A stretch of DNA of 64,000 nucleotides from Intrasporangium oryzae NRRL B-24470. Its GTDB lineage: Bacteria; Actinomycetota; Actinomycetes; Actinomycetales; Dermatophilaceae. The DNA is taken from NCBI RefSeq assembly GCF_000576595.1, contig NZ_AWSA01000011.1, forward strand, positions 47,925 to 111,924, given 5' to 3'. The notes under the pieces are model-generated. The model worked only from the letters and a program-made list of their open reading frames with translations, was not told the DNA's origin and ran no database searches. The position numbers and the translations under genes were made by a program. This document shows, piece by piece, positions 10,530 to 19,432 of this stretch (its first letter is position 1; each line of letters opens with the position of its first letter).

Positions 10530-11576
10530 TCAGGATCCGAGGAACCCGGACAACGTCGAGATCTGGGCACTGTCACCGAGGGCGATGACCGTCATGCCCG
10601 CGGAGAGCACCGTGTCGGGTGGCGGGTTGGCGACGAAGCGGCCCCGGTCGGGCAGGCGCAGCCCCAGCACCTGGGCCCCCGAGCGCTGGAACAGGTCCAG
10701 CTCGCCGATGGCCCGTCCGGATACCGACGAACCCTCGGGGATCCGGATCTGGTCGATGCGGTAGTCGATGTCCTCGTCGTGCATCACCACGTCGAGGAAC
10801 TCCGCGACGTCCCGGTGGAGGGCGAACGACGCCATCCGCCGGCCGCCGATGAGCTGCGGGTTGACGGCGCGGGTCGCACCCGCGAGCACCATCTTCTCCT
10901 TGGCGTCGACGGTGCGCGCCCTCGAGATGATGACGAGGTCCGGCCGGAGGGCGCGGGCGGAGAGCGTGACGTAGACGGTGTCGGTGTCGGTGTCGAGGGC
11001 GACGATGAGCGCCCGAGCCTGCGCGATCCCCGCGGCCCGCAGCGTCGCGTCGTCGAGCGCGTTGCCCTGCAGGTGCGGTGTCGTCAGCCCGACGAGGCGG
11101 CTCTCGTCGCTGTCGATGACGACGACGTCGTTGCCGGTCGCGATGAGCTGCGCGGCGGCCGCCCGCCCGACGCGGCCGTAGCCGCAGATGATGATGTGAC
11201 CCCGCAGTGCCGCTATCGAACGGTCCATGTGACGCCTCTCGAGATGCGCACGGAGGTGACCCTCGGTCAGCGCTTCGACAATGACTCCCAGGTTGTAGAG
11301 CACCACGCCGACGCCGAGGAGGATCAGGACCATGGTGAAGACCTGGCCGGCCGTCGTCAGCGGGCGGACCTCGCGGAAGCCGACCGTGGCGACGGTGGTG
11401 ACGGTCTGGTACATCGCCTCGAGCGGCGTGAAGCCGAGGACCACGTAGCCGATGGCCCCGACGACCATGACCGCACCGAGGGCAAGCACGGCGAAACCGA
11501 TCCGGTTGACCGCGCTGCGAGCGCTGTCGACCCCGCCGAGCAGCGAGCGGCGCCGGTTGCTCTTGCTCGTCAGCAT
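10530..11576 (-). CDS. Potassium channel-like protein with TrkA-N/TrkA-C (RCK) domains
   Basis: 348 aa. Residues about 20-95 form two transmembrane helices around a pore loop, followed by an RCK domain with a Rossmann motif [15 protein letters not shown] near residue 130 and a C-terminal TrkA-C segment (residues about 255-345). The selectivity-filter region reads [12 protein letters not shown]: the usual TVGYG/TVGFG has Arg in place of the last Gly. My recollection is that related cyanobacterial and actinobacterial RCK proteins share the GFREV form, so this is a subfamily trait more than damage. Stand-alone in this window; it may conduct or sense K+ or another ion. Confidence 0.8.
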   Translation of the reverse strand: MLTSKSNRRRSLLGGVDSARSAVNRIGFAVLALGAVMVVGAIGYVVLGFTPLEAMYQTVTTVATVGFREVRPLTTAGQVFTMVLILLGVGVVLYNLGVIVEALTEGHLRAHLERRHMDRSIAALRGHIIICGYGRVGRAAAAQLIATGNDVVVIDSDESRLVGLTTPHLQGNALDDATLRAAGIAQARALIVALDTDTDTVYVTLSARALRPDLVIISRARTVDAKEKMVLAGATRAVNPQLIGGRRMASFALHRDVAEFLDVVMHDEDIDYRIDQIRIPEGSSVSGRAIGELDLFQRSGAQVLGLRLPDRGRFVANPPPDTVLSAGMTVIALGDSAQISTLSGFLGS

Positions 11577-11644
11577 GACCCACCACGCCGCATGTCCTCA
11601 TCCTGCCAGTGGCTTCCTCGGGCCGGGCGGATTCGGTATGCCGC

Positions 11645-14600
11645 TCAGCCCAGCCCGAGCAGGTCGCGGACGTCGTCGCTCGTGATGGCGCCCGAGAGGG
11701 CGCCGCCCTCGTCGACGACCCGCTGGAACAGGTCGCGCTTGCGCTCCTGCAGGGCGACGACCTTCTCCTCGATCGTCCCGGCCGACACGAGCCGGTAGAC
11801 GGTGACCGGTCGGCTCTGGCCGATGCGGTGCGCCCGGTCGATCGCCTGGGCCTCGGCGGCGGGGTTCCACCACGGGTCGAGGACGAAGACGTAGTCGGCC
11901 TCGGTCAGGGTCAGGCCGAACCCGCCGGCCTTGAGGCTGATGAGGAAGGCCGCGGCCTGACCGTCGCGGAAGCCCCGGATGACGGACTGCCGGTCGGTCG
12001 TGGTCCCGTCGAGGTAGCACGTGCGCAGGCCGGCCTCGGTGAGGGCCCGCTCGACGATGCGCAGGAAACCGGTGAACTGGCTGAAGACGAGGGCGCGATG
12101 CCCTTCGGCGGCCAGCTCGCGAAGCTGCTCGACGAGGAACTCGACCTTGGCCGCGGTCGCCTTGCCGGCGTGCGCGTCGTCGACGAGGGCCGGGTCGAGG
12201 GAGAGCTGACGCAGCCGGGTCAACGCCGCGAGGATGGCGACCCGGTTGGCCTCGGGGTCGTCGAGCAGGCCGAGGACCCGCTGACGCTCGCGCTGCAGGT
12301 GCTGGTCGTAGATGTGGGCGTGGACCGGGTGTGGGGCGATGGGCATGACCTGGATCTGCTTGGGGGGCAGGTCGATCGCCACCTGCTCCTTCGTGCGGCG
12401 GAGCATGAGCGGGCGGATCCGCCGCCGCAGCAGGTCGAGCAGCTCGGGCCGCTCCCCCGACTCGATCGGCTTGCGGTAGCTCTTGGTGAAGACGTCGGGT
12501 CGCGGGTAGAGCCCGGGGGCGGTGAGGGACAGGAGCGACCAGAGGTCCATGAGGGAGTTCTCGAGCGGGGTGCCCGTGACCGCGATGGTGAACGGCGCCC
12601 CGAGCTTGCGCACCGCTACGTGCGTCTTGGCCTGACGGTTCTTGACGAACTGCGCCTCGTCGAGGACGACGCCACCCCACCGGACGCCTTGGAAGGACTC
12701 GGCGTCGAGGCGGAGGACGGCATACGACGTGACGACGACCTCGGCGCCCGCGACGGCGTCGGCGAGCGGCCGCCCGCGCCTGCGCTCGGTCTCGGCGACG
12801 GCGACCACCGGGAGGTGCGGCGCGAACGTCTCGAACTCGCCGAGCCACGTGCCGATGACGCTCGTCGGTGCGACGACGAGGACCGGCCCGCGGGCGGGTG
12901 ACGCGTCGTCGGCCACGCCGCCGAGCTCGCCGCGATCGTGGGCCCGGGCGAGGGCGGCGATCGTCTGGAGGGTCTTGCCAAGGCCCATGTCGTCGGCGAG
13001 GATCCCGCCGAGGCGGGCGTCCCAGAGGCGTGAGAGCCAGCGGTAGCCGTCGAGCTGGTAGGGCCGCAGGGTCGCCCGGAGGTCCTCCGGGACCTCGATC
13101 GGCGGCCCGTCGTCGACCCCGCGCAGCGCCTCGACGCTCGCGGCCCAGCGGGCGCTCTGCTCGTCGACGACGCCGAGCGCGACGAGCTCCTCCCAGAAGT
13201 CGGCGTGGTGCGCGCTGAGGCGCAGGCCGCCGGTCTCGGGGTCGGCGATGTCGCGCGCCTCCTCGATGAGGGCGCGGAGGCGCTGGAGCTCGGGGCGGTC
13301 GAGTCGGAACCAGGCGCCCGAGTCGAGGAGCATGATCTCCTCGCCGCGCGCGAGCGCCCCGAAGAGCGGCTCGAAGGGGACCTCCTCACCGTCGACCTCG
13401 ACGGAGACGTGCAGGTCGAACCAGTCGCCCGGCTCGCCCGGCGCGGCCGGCGCGGCATCGCGTCCCTGGTCGAGGGCGCCGAGACGGATGACGGGCGCGC
13501 TGGTGACCTCCTCGTAGACCGGGAGGTCGCCGTCGAGCTCGACGGTGACGTGCTCGTCGGCCTCGAGGGCCGGGAGCACGTCGGTGCCGAAGCGGGCGGC
13601 GTCGAGGCCACGCAGGACGACCCGCGGGAGGAGGTAGGGATGGCCGAGGACGTCGAGGCGCGTCGCCCCGGGGATGGCCCGCACCGATGCGGCGGCCTCG
13701 ACCGCCGCGCGCTCGGCCTCGTGGTCGCGGGCCCCGCCCGTCCCGCCGAACCGGGCGGTCGAGAACGCCCGGGCCCGACCGTCGTAGGCGTGGCCGAGGT
13801 CGAGGTGGACCTCGCCCGGAACGTCGGCGGTGACGCGGACGAGGACGGTGACCCGGGGCGCCTCCCAACTGGCCGGCTCCGCGTCGGGGACGGGCAGGGG
13901 GACCTCGGAGCGGACGCGGACCCGGTCGCGGAGGCCGGGCACGGCGGTGCGAAGGAAGCGCGCCCGCTCCTCGGCGGGCACGCGCAGCCCGGCCTCGGCC
14001 TGGAGCAGCCCGTCGCGGTCGAGACCGAGGTCCTGGTCGAGCGCGACGAAGGTGAGCGACCCGTCGTCGCCCTCGACGGCAATCCCGTGAACCGGGTCGC
14101 CGATGAGCAGCCGCGACCCTGGGAGGCCATCAGACAGCTCGTCGGGCAGCCCGACGACCTCGACCCTCAGCACGAGGTCGCCGGACTCGTCGTCGGCGCG
14201 GTGCACCCCGAGGACGAGGCGCGCCGGCTCCTCGGCGATGCGGATCGGGCCCTCGACCCCACTGCCGGGCAGGATCTCGATGCCGGCCCGGCGCGCCTCG
14301 CCGAGGAGCGGCCAGACCTCGGCGCTCGCGTCGAGCGCGATCGGCGCCGTGCCCGTGAAGAAGGTCGTCCGGCCGGACCCGTGCCGGGCCGCGTCGTGGA
14401 GCCGGCTCATGATCCGCTCGTGCTCGGGCAGGTAGCGCAGCCCACTGCGCCACTGCGGGAGGGCCTCGTGCCAGGAGAGGTTCTTGTGCCACGTCCCCGT
14501 GCGCGTCCAGCGGGTCGGTCGGAGGCCGTAGCCCAGCTCGGGCGCCTCCGACCACGCCCCGCCGCCGCGGTAGACGAGGTCGACGAAGAGCCCTGCCGGC

Positions 14601-15091
14601 ACGAGGTCACCGCGGGCCTCGGGCCTTCTGGCTTCGCCCTCGCCCTCCGCCTGCGAGCGCGGTCGGACGTGCCCGAGGACCTCGGACCAGTGCACCCGCT
14701 TCGCGCCAGCATCAGGGTCGCTGAGTCCCTCCGCGCCGCCCTCTGCGACGCCGTCGGGGTCGATGCCCCGGGCGACATCACGGGCCAGCAGGAGCAGGGC
14801 CACGACGTGCTTGCAGTCGGCGCCGACGGGGCAGCTGCAGCGCCCGGACCACAGCGGCGAGCGCCCCTTCGGGTGTGGCCGGGCCTCGACGATCGTCTGG
14901 TAGGTCTCGTCGCGGCTGCCGCTCACGGTGCCGAGGAGCATGAGGCCCTCCGGCCGGGCGGCCAGGGACCGGACGCGGCCCTCGGCGGCATACGCCTGAC
15001 CGCGTTCGAACGTCCGGGAGCCGACCTGTTGCGCGATCTCGGGGTCGGTGAGGTCACCGACCCACGTCGCCTGCCCCACGCTCCACGCCAT
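11645..15091 (-). CDS. SNF2-family helicase with N-terminal SWIM zinc finger
   Basis: 1148 aa Swi2/Snf2 ATPase. Near residues 85-97 the CSCPVGADCKHVVAL segment is a SWIM zinc finger (CxC...CxH). The ATPase core has Walker A DDMGLGKT near residue 698, the Walker B-like LDEAQFVKN near 810, motif III VTGTPLENSL, and C-terminal helicase motifs QFTGFL, GLTLTEADYVFVLDPWWNPAAEAQAIDRAHRIGQ. Such HepA/RapA-like proteins remodel nucleoprotein complexes, for example stalled RNA polymerase. The middle third (about 250-600) is a family-specific region with repeated short beta motifs. It starts from an ATG preceded by TAGAGT at 6 bases, with no Shine-Dalgarno. The stop TGA is fused to the word GAGCGGCATACC (see findings). 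Confidence 0.92.
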   Translation of the reverse strand: MAWSVGQATWVGDLTDPEIAQQVGSRTFERGQAYAAEGRVRSLAARPEGLMLLGTVSGSRDETYQTIVEARPHPKGRSPLWSGRCSCPVGADCKHVVALLLLARDVARGIDPDGVAEGGAEGLSDPDAGAKRVHWSEVLGHVRPRSQAEGEGEARRPEARGDLVPAGLFVDLVYRGGGAWSEAPELGYGLRPTRWTRTGTWHKNLSWHEALPQWRSGLRYLPEHERIMSRLHDAARHGSGRTTFFTGTAPIALDASAEVWPLLGEARRAGIEILPGSGVEGPIRIAEEPARLVLGVHRADDESGDLVLRVEVVGLPDELSDGLPGSRLLIGDPVHGIAVEGDDGSLTFVALDQDLGLDRDGLLQAEAGLRVPAEERARFLRTAVPGLRDRVRVRSEVPLPVPDAEPASWEAPRVTVLVRVTADVPGEVHLDLGHAYDGRARAFSTARFGGTGGARDHEAERAAVEAAASVRAIPGATRLDVLGHPYLLPRVVLRGLDAARFGTDVLPALEADEHVTVELDGDLPVYEEVTSAPVIRLGALDQGRDAAPAAPGEPGDWFDLHVSVEVDGEEVPFEPLFGALARGEEIMLLDSGAWFRLDRPELQRLRALIEEARDIADPETGGLRLSAHHADFWEELVALGVVDEQSARWAASVEALRGVDDGPPIEVPEDLRATLRPYQLDGYRWLSRLWDARLGGILADDMGLGKTLQTIAALARAHDRGELGGVADDASPARGPVLVVAPTSVIGTWLGEFETFAPHLPVVAVAETERRRGRPLADAVAGAEVVVTSYAVLRLDAESFQGVRWGGVVLDEAQFVKNRQAKTHVAVRKLGAPFTIAVTGTPLENSLMDLWSLLSLTAPGLYPRPDVFTKSYRKPIESGERPELLDLLRRRIRPLMLRRTKEQVAIDLPPKQIQVMPIAPHPVHAHIYDQHLQRERQRVLGLLDDPEANRVAILAALTRLRQLSLDPALVDDAHAGKATAAKVEFLVEQLRELAAEGHRALVFSQFTGFLRIVERALTEAGLRTCYLDGTTTDRQSVIRGFRDGQAAAFLISLKAGGFGLTLTEADYVFVLDPWWNPAAEAQAIDRAHRIGQSRPVTVYRLVSAGTIEEKVVALQERKRDLFQRVVDEGGALSGAITSDDVRDLLGLG

Positions 15092-15410
15092 GTCTCGACT
15101 CTAGGCGCGGCGGCGGACATCGGGATGCGTCCTCCACAGCGTCGCCCTGGGGCCGGTCGGGCTGACCGAGTGGACCGACGGTCAGTCAGGTGGCCGATGG
15201 CGTCTGGGTCCGGCAGAGCGAGTGGGTTTGAAGCAACACCGTCGTGGTGCGTGGGGCCGACGGTTGGTCGTCGTCGATCCCGGCATCACTTGCCCAGGGG
15301 CCCGAGGTGGCCGCACGTCCCGATGGGCGGCCGGCACTCTCTGTGAACCGATCATCAGCATTGGCGCTGGGCACCTGGCGTCATCCGGGGCGGCGCTGGA
15401 GGATCATGTC
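15092..15410. other. Gene-free stretch between SNF2 helicase and Smr gene
   Basis: 319 bases between divergent genes. Near the left end is the -10 hexamer of the helicase; I see no convincing ORF, RNA or strong hairpin in the rest. A short GACCGACGGTCAGTC patch near 15174 is only weakly symmetric. Confidence 0.5.
15098..15103 (-). promoter_or_regulatory. TAGAGT -10 hexamer of the SNF2 helicase
   Basis: On the minus strand TAGAGT is followed by six bases and the ATG at 15091, indicating a leaderless transcript. Confidence 0.5.
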
Positions 15411-15665
15411 GTGAAGCTCAAAATCGACCTGCACGACATCTACAACAGGGGCGACGAGATCGAGCGAGCGCTCCGGGCCGTCATCGACGAGGCGATCGAG
15501 AAGAAGGCGCCCCTGGTGGAGATCATCCCCGGAAAGGGCTCTGGTCAGCTCAAGAAGCGGGTGTTGCGCTTCCTGGACCGCAAGGACATCAAAGCGCTCT
15601 ACCACCGGGTCGAGAAGGACTCCGACAACTTCGGCCGCGTCTTCGTCCACTTCAGGTGGAAGTAG
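15411..15665 (+). CDS. Small stand-alone Smr-domain protein
   Basis: 84 aa made of one Smr domain, the C-terminal domain of MutS2. The motif IDLHDIYN at residues 4-11 corresponds to the conserved LDLHG, and EIIPGKGSGQLKKRV near residue 42 to the H/P-GKGSG loop. MutS2-type Smr domains have nicking endonuclease or RNA-binding activity; here the usual His-Gly-Lys is Pro-Gly-Lys. The GTG at 15411 follows a strong GGAGGA at 7 bases, so the shorter start is preferred to upstream readings. Cellular role unknown. Confidence 0.8.
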   Translation: MKLKIDLHDIYNRGDEIERALRAVIDEAIEKKAPLVEIIPGKGSGQLKKRVLRFLDRKDIKALYHRVEKDSDNFGRVFVHFRWK

Positions 15666-15730
15666 GCACCCAGCCCGCTACAGGTCGGGGTCGGCTGACA
15701 GGCGGACAACCCGTCGGCCAAGATGACGCC

Positions 15731-16192
15731 ATGGCCGACGACGACCGCGACCCCCGCACGCTGACCCTCGCCGACTTCCCCGTCCGGCGGCCGGTGACGA
15801 CGCGGTGGTCCGACAACGACATGTACGGCCATCTCAACAACGCGGTCTACTACGAGCTCTTCGACTCGGCGATCAACGCCTGGCAGGCCGAGCACCTGAC
15901 GATCGACCCGATGACCGACGCCACCCAGGGCGTCGTCGCCGAGTCGGGCTGCGTCTTCTACGGCGAGGTGGCTTTTCCCTCCCCGCTCGTCGTGGGTCTG
16001 CGGGTGGTGCGGATCGGGACGAGCAGCGTGACCTACCAGCTCGGCCTCTTTCTCGACCCCGACCGGGCGTCCGACCCCGACCCTGCGGTCAAGGCGCTCG
16101 GCCACTGGGTCCATGTCGAGATCGACGCGGCCTCCCGCCGGCCCACCCCCATCCCGGACGGGCTCCGCGCCCTGATGGAGGCCGCGCGCTGA
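15731..16192 (+). CDS. Acyl-CoA thioesterase, 4HBT hotdog family
   Basis: 153 aa single hotdog domain. The motif RWSDNDMYGHLNNAVYYELFDSA near residues 25-47 contains the Asp and the G-H-x-N-N loop typical of 4-hydroxybenzoyl-CoA thioesterase/YbgC-like enzymes. It hydrolyses an acyl-CoA thioester in the cytosol; the acyl group cannot be deduced. The ATG at 15731 gives a normal length. It faces the leftward SDR gene. Confidence 0.85.
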   Translation: MADDDRDPRTLTLADFPVRRPVTTRWSDNDMYGHLNNAVYYELFDSAINAWQAEHLTIDPMTDATQGVVAESGCVFYGEVAFPSPLVVGLRVVRIGTSSVTYQLGLFLDPDRASDPDPAVKALGHWVHVEIDAASRRPTPIPDGLRALMEAAR

Positions 16193-16229
16193 GGGCCCGC
16201 GACCCGAGACCCGGCGCCCCGCAGGCGTC

Positions 16230-17060
16230 TCAGCGCGGCAGCCGGACGGCCTTGCCCTGGTGGAGTCGACGTCCGGCCCCCTGCATCACCGCCGTGTAGA
16301 GGGGGCGCACGAACCGCTTGGCCCGCCACGCGATGTGCCCCTCGCGGTCGGTGAGGATCACGTCCTTGCCCGAGTCGATGCCCTTGAGGACGATCGCGGC
16401 GACGCCCTCAGCGGTTCGGCTCGATCCGCTCACCATCGCCCGGCCGGCGTCCTCCATCTCGGTGTCGGCGCCCCGGAACGACGCCCCGAGGTTCGTCTGG
16501 AAGAACGACGGACAGACGACGGACACCGTCACCCCGTGCGGCGCGAGCTCGTGCGACAGCGTCTCGCTCAGCGCGACGACGCCGGCCTTGACCGTGTTGT
16601 AGGCGGCCATGCCCGGTGCGTGGACGAGACCGGCGAGGGAAGCGGTGTTGACGATGTGGCCGCTGCCCTGCTGCTTGAGGAGTGGCACGAAGGTGCGGCA
16701 GCCGCGGACGACGCCGAGGAGGTTGATGTCGACGATCCAGTGCCACTCGTCCATCGTCGCCACGTCGATGCGGCCGCCGGCCGCGACACCCGCGTTGTTG
16801 ACGAGCAGGTCGAGTCCGCCCATCGAGGCCATGACGTGGTCGAGTGCCCGGGCCCAGGCATCGTCGCTGCGCACGTCGAGGGGCAGGTAGTCGACCCCGA
16901 CGGGGATCGCGTCCGGGCGCTCGAGCGCCACGTCCGTCGCGAGGACCCGGTCGCCGCGCGCGGCGAGCCCGCGCACGAGCGCGAGCCCGAGACCCGACGC
17001 GGCGCCGGTGACGAGGACGCGACGGTGGGAGGTGGGGGCGCGATGCGGGGTGAGCGGCAT
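16230..17060 (-). CDS. Short-chain dehydrogenase/reductase
   Basis: 276 aa classical SDR. TGAASGLG near residues 18-25 binds the nucleotide, DLLVNNAGVAAG is the NNAG motif, and YNTVK with the upstream Ser of NTASLAG is the catalytic triad. The C-terminal MVSGSSRTAEGVAAIVLKGI resembles SDRs of the DltE/YqjQ type. The ATG at 17060 is the only usable start and has no Shine-Dalgarno; it lies 7 bases after a TAGGGT hexamer and inside a 16-bp inverted repeat. The quinone oxidoreductase is upstream on the same strand. Substrate unknown. Confidence 0.85.
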   Translation of the reverse strand: MPLTPHRAPTSHRRVLVTGAASGLGLALVRGLAARGDRVLATDVALERPDAIPVGVDYLPLDVRSDDAWARALDHVMASMGGLDLLVNNAGVAAGGRIDVATMDEWHWIVDINLLGVVRGCRTFVPLLKQQGSGHIVNTASLAGLVHAPGMAAYNTVKAGVVALSETLSHELAPHGVTVSVVCPSFFQTNLGASFRGADTEMEDAGRAMVSGSSRTAEGVAAIVLKGIDSGKDVILTDREGHIAWRAKRFVRPLYTAVMQGAGRRLHQGKAVRLPR

Positions 17061-17090
17061 ACGGACGACCCTATGTCCGTATGCCGCTCA
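17051..17090. repeat. 16-bp inverted repeat around a promoter hexamer
   Basis: TGAGCGGCATACGGAC (17051-17066) and its exact complement (17075-17090) are separated by 8 bases. The loop contains, on the minus strand, the TAGGGT hexamer of the SDR gene, and the left arm contains the SDR start codon. Both arms carry the GGCATAC word that is over-represented throughout the window. It could act as operator, attenuator or terminator of the upstream quinone oxidoreductase. Confidence 0.8.
17068..17073 (-). promoter_or_regulatory. TAGGGT -10 hexamer of the SDR gene
   Basis: Minus-strand TAGGGT, seven bases, then the ATG at 17060. It lies exactly in the loop of the inverted repeat 17051-17090. Confidence 0.5.
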
Positions 17091-17092
17091 GC

Positions 17093-18061
17093 TCAGCGGA
17101 TGGCCAGCGTGACCTTCCCGCGGGCCCGGCGCTCGTCGATCTCGGTGAGGGCGGCGGCGACGTCGGCGAGGGGGAAGCCGGGCCCGAGGACCGGGTCGAG
17201 CGCGCCCTGCGCGAGCAGGGGCAGGATCGCGTCCCACTGGGTGCGGAGGTAGCCCGGGTCGCGGGTCCAGAACGCTCCCCAACCGACCCCGACGACGCTG
17301 AGGTTGTTGAGGAGGAGCCGGTTGACCTTGACCTCGGGGATCTGGCCGGCGGTGAAGCCGATGACGAGGAGGCGCCCCTCGGGGGCGAGCGCGCGGAGGC
17401 TGTCGGTGAACCGGTCGCCGCCGACAGGGTCGACGATCACGTCGACGCCCCGGCCCTCCGTCAGCTCCTTGGCGCCCGCGAGGAAGTCGTCGGCGAGGAC
17501 GATGTGGTGGGCCCCGGCGGCGCGGGCGGTCTCGATCTTGTCCTCGGTGGAGACGACGGCGATGACGCGGGCGTCCATCGCGCGCGCCAGCTGGATCGCC
17601 GCGGTCCCGATGCCGCCGGCCGCGCCGTGGACGAGCACGACCTCGCCGCGCTCGAGCTGGGCCCGACGCACGAGGGCGAAGTGGACGGTCAGGTAGTTCA
17701 TCGGCAGCGCGGCCCCGGCGCGGAACGAGACGGAGTCGGGCAGCGGGAAGGCGAGGGCCTCCTGCACCGACACCGTCTCGGCGAAGCCGCCAAGCACCGG
17801 GAAGGCGGCGACGCGATCCCCCGTCGCGAACGCGCTGCCCGGGGCGGCCTCGCGGACGACACCCGCGCACTCCGACCCCGGGACGAAGGGCAGGTCGGGG
17901 CGCATCTGGTAGAGCCCCTTCGTCATGAGGACGTCAGGGAAGTTGACGCCCGCCTCGTGGACGTCGACGAGCACGTGCCCCGGCTGGAGGGTGGGGATCT
18001 CGACCTCGGCGACCTCGACCGCGGACGGCCCGTCGAGGCTCGTCACTCGTGCTGCTCTCAT
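17093..18061 (-). CDS. NADPH:quinone oxidoreductase, zinc-less MDR family
   Basis: 322 aa. An N-terminal GroES-like fold with the VNFPDVLMTKGLYQ signature of quinone oxidoreductases (the Asn-Phe-x-Asp site without zinc ligands) is followed by a Rossmann domain VLVHGAAGGIGTAAIQLARAM near residue 143. SEYKVTL-type C-terminus is represented by RRARGKVTLAIR. It reduces quinones or enone-type substrates with NADPH in the cytosol. The ATG at 18061 is preceded by TAGGGT at 7 bases. A SDR gene follows 32 bases downstream behind an inverted repeat. Confidence 0.88.
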   Translation of the reverse strand: MRAARVTSLDGPSAVEVAEVEIPTLQPGHVLVDVHEAGVNFPDVLMTKGLYQMRPDLPFVPGSECAGVVREAAPGSAFATGDRVAAFPVLGGFAETVSVQEALAFPLPDSVSFRAGAALPMNYLTVHFALVRRAQLERGEVVLVHGAAGGIGTAAIQLARAMDARVIAVVSTEDKIETARAAGAHHIVLADDFLAGAKELTEGRGVDVIVDPVGGDRFTDSLRALAPEGRLLVIGFTAGQIPEVKVNRLLLNNLSVVGVGWGAFWTRDPGYLRTQWDAILPLLAQGALDPVLGPGFPLADVAAALTEIDERRARGKVTLAIR

Positions 18062-18068
18062 GCTGGTG

Positions 18069-18074
18069 ACCCTA
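18069..18074 (-). promoter_or_regulatory. TAGGGT -10 hexamer of the quinone oxidoreductase
   Basis: Minus-strand TAGGGT, seven bases, ATG at 18061; no Shine-Dalgarno. Confidence 0.5.
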
Positions 18075-18131
18075 GCGACGAAACCTGGCCTCCGGTTCGG
18101 CTGCGCCCGATGAGCCGACGCGGGCGCGCTC

Positions 18132-18137
18132 TAGGGT
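18132..18137 (+). promoter_or_regulatory. TAGGGT -10 hexamer of the DUF4921 gene
   Basis: TAGGGT, six bases, then GTG at 18144. Confidence 0.5.
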
Positions 18138-18143
18138 GAGAGG

Positions 18144-19409
18144 GTGATCGAGCCCCTGGTCCGGCTCCCGGACGGCACCATCAAGCAGGTCAACCCCCTC
18201 ACCGGGACGAAGGTCTGGACCCTCCCCGGCCGGGCCGCCCGACCGATCGGCGTGCCGACCCGCACGCCCCTGCCCATCGACCCGGCCGACCACGACCGAC
18301 ACTGCGCCTTCTGCGCGGGCCGCATGCTCGAGACGACGCCGGAGATCGCCCGCCTCGTCCGGCCGAACGGCTCGTGGAAGGAGCTGCGGGGCCTGCTCGC
18401 GGAGGAGCTCCACGACACCGTCGCCGAGTTCCGGCTCATCCCCAACCTCTTCGAGATCCTCAGCTACGACTACTGGAACCTCGCCCACGGGTTCGAGCCC
18501 ACGCCCGAGTCCCAAGCCAGGCGAGCGGCATACCTCTCGACCCCTGCGGGGCACGCGCACGTCGCCGCCCTCGCGCGGATCCGCATGCGGGCGCGCGGGG
18601 CCGCCGGCGCGGACGCCGAGCCCCTCGCCGAGGCGGACCTCGAGCGCGAGGCGGTGGGACTCTTCGCCGGCAACCACCAGGTCGTCATCGCGCGGCGGCA
18701 CTTCGTCGACGGCGCCACCGACGACACGCAGCTCGCCGGATCGGGGACGCTGACACCCGAGGAGCACTGGAAGTACGTCGAGTTCACGATCGAGGCGATG
18801 CGCGACCTCTACCGCGACAACGCGTGCGCGCGATACGTCTCCGTCTTCCAGAACTGGCTCGGCCCTGCCGGCGCCTCCTTCGACCACCTCCACAAGCAGG
18901 TTGTCGCGATCGACGAGCTCGGCTCGCAGAAGGAGCGTGAGGTCCGCCGCGTCCGTAAGGAGCCCGACGTCTTCCTGCGCTGGGGGGCGCAGTATGCCGC
19001 CGAGCAGGGTCTCGTCATCGCGCGCGCCGAGCACGCCGTGGCGTTCGCCGGGGTCGGCCACCGGTACCCCGCCCTGGTCGTGCACCTTCTCGACGGTGGG
19101 CCGCGCCCGTGGGAGCTGAGCACCGACCAGATCCGGGACTTCGCCGACCTCGTGCACGCCTGCCACGCGGCGACGGGGGTCCACGTGCCCTCGAACGAGG
19201 AGTGGCACCACAAGCCGCCGTCGGTCGACGTGCCCATACCGCTCCGGGCCGTCATCAAGTGGCGGATCTCGACGCTCGCCGGCTTCGAGGGCGGGACGAA
19301 GATCTACGTCAACACGATCGACCCATGGACCGTGCGCGAGCGGACCGTCACCCGCCTGCGCGAGCTGCGCGACGCCGGCGCGCTGTCCGACCGCATCACG
19401 GTGGGCTGA
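18144..19409 (+). CDS. DUF4921 protein, GalT/HIT-like nucleotidyltransferase fold
   Basis: 421 aa. The N-terminal half contains RHCAFCAGRM near residue 52, a CxxC site like the metal site of GalT, and FRLIPNLFEILSYDYWN, which resembles the GalT ENRFP region. Near residue 247 FDHLHKQVVAID has the H-x-H-x-Q/H pattern of the HIT superfamily active site. It is thus a GalT-like protein, but its motif (HLHKQ) differs from the HPHGQ of the true GalT at 4.5 kb. The family is, to my knowledge, largely actinobacterial and uncharacterised. A nucleotidyl transfer or phosphorolysis on a sugar phosphate is plausible. It stands alone between divergent and convergent neighbours. Confidence 0.75.
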   Translation: MIEPLVRLPDGTIKQVNPLTGTKVWTLPGRAARPIGVPTRTPLPIDPADHDRHCAFCAGRMLETTPEIARLVRPNGSWKELRGLLAEELHDTVAEFRLIPNLFEILSYDYWNLAHGFEPTPESQARRAAYLSTPAGHAHVAALARIRMRARGAAGADAEPLAEADLEREAVGLFAGNHQVVIARRHFVDGATDDTQLAGSGTLTPEEHWKYVEFTIEAMRDLYRDNACARYVSVFQNWLGPAGASFDHLHKQVVAIDELGSQKEREVRRVRKEPDVFLRWGAQYAAEQGLVIARAEHAVAFAGVGHRYPALVVHLLDGGPRPWELSTDQIRDFADLVHACHAATGVHVPSNEEWHHKPPSVDVPIPLRAVIKWRISTLAGFEGGTKIYVNTIDPWTVRERTVTRLRELRDAGALSDRITVG

Positions 19410-19432
19410 GCGACCGGGCGTGCCATCGAGAC

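Noticed and set aside
10530..11576. Potassium channel as a pseudogene because of the GFRE filter
   Set aside because: The rest of the pore and RCK domains are intact, and I recall the same filter in related RCK proteins, so damage is unlikely.
15092..15410. tRNA or small RNA gene in the longest gene-free gap
   Set aside because: No cloverleaf, no strong hairpin followed by a terminator; nothing else in the window resembles tRNA, rRNA or CRISPR repeats.
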